Positions 1 to 5,323 of a stretch of DNA of 11,681 bases are shown here, one piece after another. Source of the stretch: Candidatus Zixiibacteriota bacterium (GTDB taxonomy: Bacteria; Zixibacteria; MSB-5A5; GN15; PGXB01); assembly GCA_003641425.1 (NCBI GenBank), contig QNAH01000043.1:1-11681 (forward strand). The letters are read 5' to 3'. Position numbers and translations under genes: made by a program. Positions within the stretch are counted from its first letter, which is position 1. Each line of letters opens with the position of its first letter. Under the pieces are notes generated by a model. It did not search any database. It had not been told where the DNA came from and was given only the letters and a program-made list of their open reading frames with translations.

Positions 1-2
1 AA

Positions 3-2657
3 AAAAATAAAACCACAAGGGCCAAAACCGCCCGCCATAAAAAAAATTCCAGATCAGGGAAAAAACGGAATACCAATAATACGGATATTTCTGCATCCGA
101 CTCCCGAAGCACGCTTCAAAGGGCAGAAAAGCTCTACAAAAAAAATAAACTCGACGAGACAATTGACATAATCCGCCGGATATTGCCGGAAATGACAAAT
201 GCCGATGATTCTTTGAAATGTTATCGATTGCTGGCGTTTGCACTTGCCAATGGGCGAAAATTCGCCGGGGCTGAAGAAGCCGCCCTCAAAGGACTGGCAA
301 TCGATAATGATGATCCTGATTGTCATTTTGCACTGGCTTTTATTTTCGCCAATTACAAAGATTATGATAAATGCCGCTATCATTCGGAAATATTCCTCGA
401 TAAAACCGCCACGCGCGAACAGGGGAAAGGCCAGGAACCTCATTTGAGCGACGGCCATCTGAACCTGTTGTACAATTATCTTGGATTGTCCTACCAGGCT
501 CAAAATGAATATGAAAAGGCGGTTGAATCATTCCGCAAGGCAATTGAATTGGATGAATCATATAATCATCCTTATTTGAATCTTGCCGTTCTTTATCAGC
601 GGCGCAAAGAATGTGAAAAAGCTGAGGAAATCGTCAGGCTCGGCCTCGAAAAATGTTCTCAGGTCCAGGAATTGCGTATTCTTGAAAAATCGCTGGCCTC
701 AAAAGCCACTGTCTCCGCGTGTATGATGGTCAAAAATGAGGAGGAATTCCTGGAGGGCTGCTTACAGTCGATTCGAAATTGGGTGGATGAAATAATCGTC
801 GTCGATACCGGTTCCACCGACCGGACCATGGATATCGCCCGTTCTTACGGCGCCCGGGTATTCTCACAGGAGTGGAGCAAAGACTTCTCCAGGCACCGTA
901 ATTATTCAATTTCAAAAGCATCGTCGGATTGGGTCTTTATTATTGATGCCGATGAGGAATTTGTCGAAGATGATCTCTCTGCAGTCAGGCAGGCAATGAA
1001 TCAGGACAAATTCAGGATTGTCTCATTGACCGTAATGAATATGAATAAGAAAAATGGAGAGTGCACTTCATTCCTGCCGTCACCGAGACTGTTCCGCAGG
1101 ATTCCCGAATTTTATTATAAGGGCATCGTTCATAATCAACTGCAGTTTCCCGAAGACGAACCTATTCTAAGGATAGGGGCGCGTATTAAACACTATGGAT
1201 ATAATCTTCCTGAGGATAAGAACCGTGAGAAGGCGGCACGCTCACGGGAACTGCTTGAAAAACAACTGGAGCAGACTCCCGATGATCCTTTTGTCAACTT
1301 CAATTACGCCCAGTTACTGCGCGGAATAAACGGCAAAAATGATTTTGAACTGTCTGATTTAATATTAAAACATGCCGCCCGTGCTGTCGAACTCAGTGAT
1401 CCGTCAAACAGGGCGACCCTGCCGCTTTACCTTCAGGGATTACACCAGCAGGCGACAACCCTGATAAAACTGAACAAATATGATGAGGCTGTTGAGAAAT
1501 GCCGTCAGGCTTTGAAATCAAAACCGGATTATCTGGATGCTTTATTCACCATAGGTGAAGCCTATGGACGTATGCAGGATTTTGATAAGGCTGTCAAATA
1601 TTTCAATGAATACCTGACTGAACAGAAAAAATATGATCCGGCCGTCGAGGAATTAAGCATTATTCTTATTTACGGCTTTATGCGCCATCGTGCTCACTAT
1701 TCGCTGGGTCTGATCCACCAGATTCAGGGTAATATCGCTCAAGCTGAAAAATATTACAAAAAGGCGCTTGCCGACCAGGATCCCTGCCTGGATACATACT
1801 TGAAATTGGCAGGTATTTATCTGGATCGGGAGGACCCGGAAAAGGCCCTGGAATATATCGAAAAGGAACTGTCTCTGAATCCTTCTTCCGATTTGGCCAA
1901 TCTGTACAAGGCAAGGTATCATGACCTTGTCGGGAATTCCGTTGAAGCCGACAGGTTTATGGATCGGGCGGTAGAATTAACTGATGATAAAGCGGAAATT
2001 TACGAACGCGCGGGAGTCCATTGGGCGGCCCGCGGCGAACTATCCAAGGCAATAAGGCTCATGGAGTTGCTGGTAAGGGTTAAACCTGATTATCCACATG
2101 GCTTTATGCTTCTTGCACAAACATATTACAATCAGGGCGATTTCCCCAGCGCCATCCCTGTATATAAAAAATATCTGCAGTTGTCGCCCGAAGATGCGGC
2201 GGCATGTAACGATCTTGCGGGGTGCCATTTCAAGCTTGGAGAGTATGAAAAAGCGGAAAAATTATACACCCGGGCACTTCAATTAAATAAAACGCTTGCG
2301 CCTGCCTATCGAAATCTTGGCCTGACTCGTCTTCACATGAACAAGCCAAATGAAGCTCTGCCTCTTCTTGAAGATTACGTTAACAGTGCGCCTGAAGATG
2401 TTGAAATTAGCCTTGCCGTCGGCGATATCTATAAACAGCTCAAACGATTTGCCGAGGCTCTGCCGTATTTCGAAAACTACCTTAAAGCACGGCCCAACCA
2501 CATTGAAGCGCTGTTTAATATCTCAGAATGCTATTATTATCTGGGGTATACTGATTCGGCGATGATCGGATATTTGCAGATACTTAAAGTGAATCCCGGT
2601 TTTCAGCCCGCCAGAGCCCGATTGGCCGAAATGGACAGCACCAAAACACCTGCCTAA
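3..2657 (+). CDS. TPR - family 2 glycosyltransferase - TPR protein (5' end outside window); candidate flagellin glycosyltransferase
   Basis: The frame is open from base 3 with no upstream stop. Helical TPR-like sequence (RAEKLYKKNKLDETIDIIRR) is already encoded before the first possible start, a TTG at 183, so the true start is probably upstream of the window. The visible N-terminus is Lys/Arg/Asn-rich. TPR helices fill roughly bases 111-700. A GT-A family 2 domain follows from about 708: the ACMMVKNEE strand-loop, the nucleotide-binding motif DTGSTD (804-821), a W-x-x-x-F-x-x-x-RN segment and the metal-binding DADEE (945-959). From about 1360 to the end it is again TPR repeats, for example NKYDEAVEKCRQALKSKPDY. 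No signal peptide or membrane segment is visible, so it is probably cytoplasmic, though the N-terminus is missing. Proteins of this build transfer sugar to protein or cell-surface acceptors. The flagellin gene next door suggests flagellin as the acceptor, which is inference. The domain call is firm; the substrate is not. Confidence 0.88.
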   Translation, partial: KNKTTRAKTARHKKNSRSGKKRNTNNTDISASDSRSTLQRAEKLYKKNKLDETIDIIRRILPEMTNADDSLKCYRLLAFALANGRKFAGAEEAALKGLAIDNDDPDCHFALAFIFANYKDYDKCRYHSEIFLDKTATREQGKGQEPHLSDGHLNLLYNYLGLSYQAQNEYEKAVESFRKAIELDESYNHPYLNLAVLYQRRKECEKAEEIVRLGLEKCSQVQELRILEKSLASKATVSACMMVKNEEEFLEGCLQSIRNWVDEIIVVDTGSTDRTMDIARSYGARVFSQEWSKDFSRHRNYSISKASSDWVFIIDADEEFVEDDLSAVRQAMNQDKFRIVSLTVMNMNKKNGECTSFLPSPRLFRRIPEFYYKGIVHNQLQFPEDEPILRIGARIKHYGYNLPEDKNREKAARSRELLEKQLEQTPDDPFVNFNYAQLLRGINGKNDFELSDLILKHAARAVELSDPSNRATLPLYLQGLHQQATTLIKLNKYDEAVEKCRQALKSKPDYLDALFTIGEAYGRMQDFDKAVKYFNEYLTEQKKYDPAVEELSIILIYGFMRHRAHYSLGLIHQIQGNIAQAEKYYKKALADQDPCLDTYLKLAGIYLDREDPEKALEYIEKELSLNPSSDLANLYKARYHDLVGNSVEADRFMDRAVELTDDKAEIYERAGVHWAARGELSKAIRLMELLVRVKPDYPHGFMLLAQTYYNQGDFPSAIPVYKKYLQLSPEDAAACNDLAGCHFKLGEYEKAEKLYTRALQLNKTLAPAYRNLGLTRLHMNKPNEALPLLEDYVNSAPEDVEISLAVGDIYKQLKRFAEALPYFENYLKARPNHIEALFNISECYYYLGYTDSAMIGYLQILKVNPGFQPARARLAEMDSTKTPA

Positions 2658-2660
2658 GTC

Positions 2661-2673
2661 ATTGATAATCAAT
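2661..2673. repeat. Small AT-rich inverted repeat after the glycosyltransferase gene
   Basis: ATTGAT, one A, then ATCAAT form a perfect 6-bp inverted repeat four bases after the stop codon. No T-run follows, so it is not a convincing terminator. A second weak stem, GGTAA-atta-TTACC, lies at 2691-2704 directly ahead of the flagellin -35 element. Either could be an operator half or chance in AT-rich DNA. Confidence 0.25.
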
Positions 2674-2706
2674 AAGAATTAGCGTCTGTCGGTAAATTAT
2701 TACCTG

Positions 2707-2733
2707 TAAAGTTTTCGCCTTTTTTGCCGATTA
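2707..2733 (+). promoter_or_regulatory. Sigma28 (FliA) promoter of the flagellin gene
   Basis: TAAAGTTT at 2707-2714, an 11-base spacer and GCCGATTA at 2726-2733 match the enterobacterial sigma28 consensus TAAAGTTT-N11-GCCGATAA at every position but one. The spacing is exact. Transcription would start near 2740, giving a leader of about 190 nt before the flagellin ATG. Sigma28 control is usual for late-class flagellin genes. A sigma28 gene (fliA) is not in the window, so its presence is assumed. Confidence 0.82.
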
Positions 2734-2739
2734 AAATAT

Positions 2740-2928
2740 CAAAATGATTGATAGAGATTTTCAATGTTAAATCAAATATTTAATTAAAGGGGAGGTGAAT
2801 AACAAAAATAGCTCCGACAAATTATTACTATTATAGGAATTTAGTGACATCGGATGTATGCCTGTAAAGGGCAAACCAGTTTGTTAGGGTAAGGAAATCC
2901 CAAACAATATTCAAGGAGGAAATAACGG
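2740..2928 (+). promoter_or_regulatory. Long structured 5' leader of flagellin mRNA
   Basis: The predicted transcript carries about 190 untranslated bases. These include a strong Shine-Dalgarno-like block (GGGGAGGTGA, 2789-2798) with no ATG, TTG or further GTG at normal distance. Possible stems are TCCGA 2813-2817 with TCGGA 2850-2854; GCCT 2860-2863 with GGGC 2869-2872 (one G-U pair); and GTTT 2879-2882 with AAAC 2902-2905, nested with GGG 2887-2889 and CCC 2899-2901, whose loop displays AAGGA. CTCC at 2812-2815 could instead pair with GGAG at 2791-2794, so alternative folds exist. Post-transcriptional control is inferred, not shown. No known riboswitch class was recognised in full. Confidence 0.45.
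2913..2919 (+). promoter_or_regulatory. Strong ribosome binding site of flagellin
   Basis: AAGGAGG lies nine bases before the ATG at 2929 and fixes the flagellin start. It also contains a GGA that could be the second half of a CsrA-type double site, together with the AAGGA in the hairpin loop about 22 bases upstream. Confidence 0.85.
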
Positions 2929-5097
2929 ATGTCACTTCGCATTAACAACAACATTGCTGCGATTGACTCGCATCGTAACCTGACCAACACGACGATGAAT
3001 CTTTCCAAGTCGATGGAAAAACTGTCGTCGGGTTATCGCATTAACCGGGCCGCCGATGATCCGGCCGGTCTGGTGATTTCTGAGCAGTTCAGGGCTCAGA
3101 TCGCCGGTTTGAATCAGGCGATTGAGAACTCCGAAGGTTCCGTAAACATGATTCAGACTGCTGAAGGTGCTCTCAATGAGATCAACAATCTGCTGGTTTC
3201 CATGAGAGAACTGGCCATTCACGCGGCCAACGAAGGCTTCAACGATACCGCTCAGCTCGAAGCCGATCAGGCAGAAATCAACAACGCCATTCAGACTATC
3301 GATAGAATCGCCGCCAATACTCAGTTCGGAACCAAGAAACTTCTTGATGGCACCAAAGCCAATGTTGCCAGCATCACCAGTTCCAACAGCGCCGGTATCT
3401 CGATCGTCGAAAGCGGCCTGACCACCGGTCAGCATTCGGTAACTGCTACCAAGACGGCCGATGCCACCGCTTCTCTTAACATCACTTCACTGGGTGTCTC
3501 GCTTGACAGCACCGTCACCCCGTACAGCCTGACCGAAGGCATCCATAATATCGATGTCATCCAGGCTTCCGCCGGTGCCAGCAAGACCTCCGACTCCATC
3601 AATATTCTGGATGCCTGGGGTAATGGTCTTGAATTTGCCGCGGCCGCCACTTCGGCTCAGCTGACTTCAGCCGCCGCCATCGGTGCCGCCGCCACCGCCA
3701 GCAATGCCGGCACCTATACCGTTAAACTGAATTATCAGGAAAGCGGTGCCGCCGTCACAGGTTGGCAGACTCTCAGCATTGATGTTACCGATACTATGAC
3801 ACAGGCTCAGGCCGCTTCAGCCTGGAATGACGCCATCAACAACAATGCCGCTCTGGCGGGTCGTGTTGAAGCCGTTCTCTCAGGCGGAAATGAGCTGGTA
3901 TTCCGCAGCACCAATTCCGGTGCCGGTTACTCGCTGGCCATCGAGGGATTCAGCACCGACGCCACCACAGGCTGGTTCTCGTTTACTGATGCCGATGCCC
4001 GTGGTATTTCATCGAATGAAATTCGCTTCGATCTCGATGTTGCCAAACTAGCTTCATCGATTTCGGCAACGACTACCATCACTGCCGGCACATACACCTC
4101 ACTCGATGCCCTGATCTCCCAGCTCGAAACCGATCTGGCCGGTGATTTTGGTACGGCCGCGGCTGGTGTCAACAACATCGCTGTTTCTAAAGTCGGTGAT
4201 GACAAGATCAAGTTCACCTTGATGGATGAAGGCTCGGATTATTCACTCCAGATGCTTGCCACCACGACCGACGATTCCACGTCAGCTCGCGCGGCTCTCG
4301 GCCTGTCTGTCGATACGGTTGCCGTGCAGGGAACCGATGCTTTGGTTAGCTTCGATAACTATACAAACACCATCACCGCTGTCAACTATAACTCAACCCA
4401 GGATATCGTCCTGGCCAACAAGGCTGAAGGTGTTGCCGGACGCGGCACTGTCGGTATTACCATTGCGACCGCAAGCCAGGGTATTAACCTGGGTAACATG
4501 CTTCTTGATGTTACTGCGGCCCAGTTTGACGTTCGTCTGGATTCCGGCCCGTCCACGGCCGTGACCGCAGGCGTTAACACGGTCGTCTATAACGCCGACC
4601 GGAGCGAGTCTCTGGAAATCAATATCGATCTGACCTCAAACGGCGGTAGTGAATCGATCAATAATACCGATCAGTCACTTGTCTTCCAGATTGGCGCCAA
4701 TGTCGGTCAGACCGCCAAAATCGGCCTGCCGAGCATGACCGCTTCATCTCTGGGTAAGAACCTGGCCGGGAATATGTTCCTGTCACTGGCCAATATCGAT
4801 GTGACCACCGTCCAGGGTGCTCAGGACTCGCAGTCCGTCATCGATGCCGCCATCGACCAGGTCTCGACCATTCGAGGCACGCTGGGTAGCTTCCAGAAGA
4901 ATACTCTGGAATCCAATCTGAGCAACCTCAGAATTGCCTCCCAGAACCTGCAGGCGTCCGAATCAAGCATTCGTGACACTGACATGGCTGAAGAGATGTC
5001 GACTTTCGTCAAGAACCAGGTCCTGTTGCAGGCCGGCACCGCTATGCTGGCTCAGGCCAATCAGGTCCCGCAAGTGGTTCTGTCTCTCTTTGGTTAA
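2929..5097 (+). CDS. fliC: Flagellin (filament subunit), large form
   Basis: Subunit of the flagellar filament, exported unfolded through the flagellar type III apparatus. The N-terminal D0/D1 region is classical: SLRINNNIAAIDSHRNL at residues 2-18, then MEKLSSGYRINRAADDPAG and the D1 helix segment MRELAIHAAN (residues 92-101). The C-terminus is also classical, from SQSVIDAAIDQVSTIRGTLG to ANQVPQVVLSLFG. At 722 residues it is well above the common 270-500. The extra length is a Thr/Ser/Ala-rich central region (about residues 150-620) of beta-type modules with GQHS/GIHN and AGTYT signatures. No cysteine is present, as usual for flagellins. The gene looks more GC-rich, with more C-ending codons, than the glycosyltransferase gene upstream, in keeping with high expression. 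It has its own sigma28 promoter and terminator. The Ser/Thr-rich surface suits O-glycosylation, which is inferred. Confidence 0.96.
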   Translation: MSLRINNNIAAIDSHRNLTNTTMNLSKSMEKLSSGYRINRAADDPAGLVISEQFRAQIAGLNQAIENSEGSVNMIQTAEGALNEINNLLVSMRELAIHAANEGFNDTAQLEADQAEINNAIQTIDRIAANTQFGTKKLLDGTKANVASITSSNSAGISIVESGLTTGQHSVTATKTADATASLNITSLGVSLDSTVTPYSLTEGIHNIDVIQASAGASKTSDSINILDAWGNGLEFAAAATSAQLTSAAAIGAAATASNAGTYTVKLNYQESGAAVTGWQTLSIDVTDTMTQAQAASAWNDAINNNAALAGRVEAVLSGGNELVFRSTNSGAGYSLAIEGFSTDATTGWFSFTDADARGISSNEIRFDLDVAKLASSISATTTITAGTYTSLDALISQLETDLAGDFGTAAAGVNNIAVSKVGDDKIKFTLMDEGSDYSLQMLATTTDDSTSARAALGLSVDTVAVQGTDALVSFDNYTNTITAVNYNSTQDIVLANKAEGVAGRGTVGITIATASQGINLGNMLLDVTAAQFDVRLDSGPSTAVTAGVNTVVYNADRSESLEINIDLTSNGGSESINNTDQSLVFQIGANVGQTAKIGLPSMTASSLGKNLAGNMFLSLANIDVTTVQGAQDSQSVIDAAIDQVSTIRGTLGSFQKNTLESNLSNLRIASQNLQASESSIRDTDMAEEMSTFVKNQVLLQAGTAMLAQANQVPQVVLSLFG

Positions 5098-5110
5098 TTT
5101 TTCATATCAG

Positions 5111-5142
5111 ACCGGCGGGGAAATCCCGCCGGTTTTTTTTTT
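5111..5142 (+). terminator. Strong intrinsic terminator after flagellin
   Basis: ACCGGCGGG (5111-5119) and CCCGCCGGT (5125-5133) form a perfect 9-bp GC-rich stem around the loop GAAAT. The stem runs into ten consecutive Ts (5133-5142), and the hairpin begins 13 bases after the flagellin stop. It separates the abundant flagellin transcript from fliD, which then needs its own promoter. Confidence 0.95.
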
Positions 5143-5185
5143 GCCATTTTCTCAATGTGATACAAAAAGCCGGGGTAGTTCCAAC

Positions 5186-5212
5186 TGAAATAATTCGCTA
5201 AAAAACCGATAA
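5186..5212 (+). promoter_or_regulatory. Probable sigma28 promoter of the fliD-fliS operon
   Basis: ACCGATAA at 5205-5212 matches seven of eight bases of the sigma28 -10 consensus GCCGATAA. TGAA at 5186-5189 matches three of four core -35 bases (TAAA). The 15-base gap equals that of the flagellin promoter upstream. The call is weaker than for flagellin because the rest of the -35 block differs. A start near 5219 would give a leader of about 105 nt. Confidence 0.62.
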
Positions 5213-5223
5213 AATATACGGAG

Positions 5224-5262
5224 CCGGGAAAGCCCCCGATTTCGATTCGGAGAGCCTTCCGG
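5224..5262 (+). other. Potential stem-loop in the fliD leader
   Basis: CCGG (5224-5227) can pair with CCGG (5259-5262), followed after a bulged G by AA with TT. An inner CCGA (5236-5239) pairs with TCGG (5247-5250). No T-run follows, so this is not a terminator. It may be leader structure or chance in a GC-rich stretch. Confidence 0.25.
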
Positions 5263-5312
5263 GTAAATGGATTCCGGTTCGTTGACTGCATACTGGAAAT
5301 GCACACAACTTA

Positions 5313-5318
5313 TAGGAG
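5313..5318 (+). promoter_or_regulatory. Ribosome binding site that decides the fliD start
   Basis: TAGGAG lies five bases before the ATG at 5324. An in-frame ATG at 5267 lacks such a site and would add 19 residues (with Cys and Trp) before the conserved FliD beginning, so 5324 is preferred. Confidence 0.8.
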
Positions 5319-5323
5319 AAGAT

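Noticed and set aside
2661..2704. Terminator for the glycosyltransferase gene.
   Set aside because: The two small stems are AT-rich and lack a following T-run; no intrinsic terminator can be claimed between this gene and flagellin.
2764..2892. Short upstream ORFs in the flagellin leader (ATG at 2764, 7 codons before the stop; ATG at 2854, 12 codons; GTG at 2844, 7 codons).
   Set aside because: None has a well-placed ribosome site, and the orphan Shine-Dalgarno is not positioned for any of them. They are too short to judge from composition.
2860..2928. GGGCAAACC at 2869-2877 equals the conserved core word of c-di-GMP-I (GEMM) riboswitches, and an AAAGG context precedes it.
   Set aside because: The partner segment GGGACGCAAAGCC and the whole second helix of that class are absent, and too few bases remain before the ATG. 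It may be an echo or chance, so no riboswitch is called.
2932..3435. Minus-strand open frame of 167 codons opposite the flagellin N-terminus.
   Set aside because: It is the mirror of a highly conserved coding region with biased codons; its product has no recognisable family and no ribosome site was seen.
3660..3720. Run of GCC-rich codons in flagellin that looks like a short tandem repeat.
   Set aside because: It encodes an Ala-rich stretch with varied spacing and no fixed unit, so it is codon bias, not a tandem repeat or phase-variable tract.
5267..5323. N-terminal extension of FliD by 19 residues from an ATG at 5267.
   Set aside because: No ribosome site, atypical Cys/Trp content, and the conserved FliD N-terminus begins at the ATG at 5324 behind a good ribosome site.
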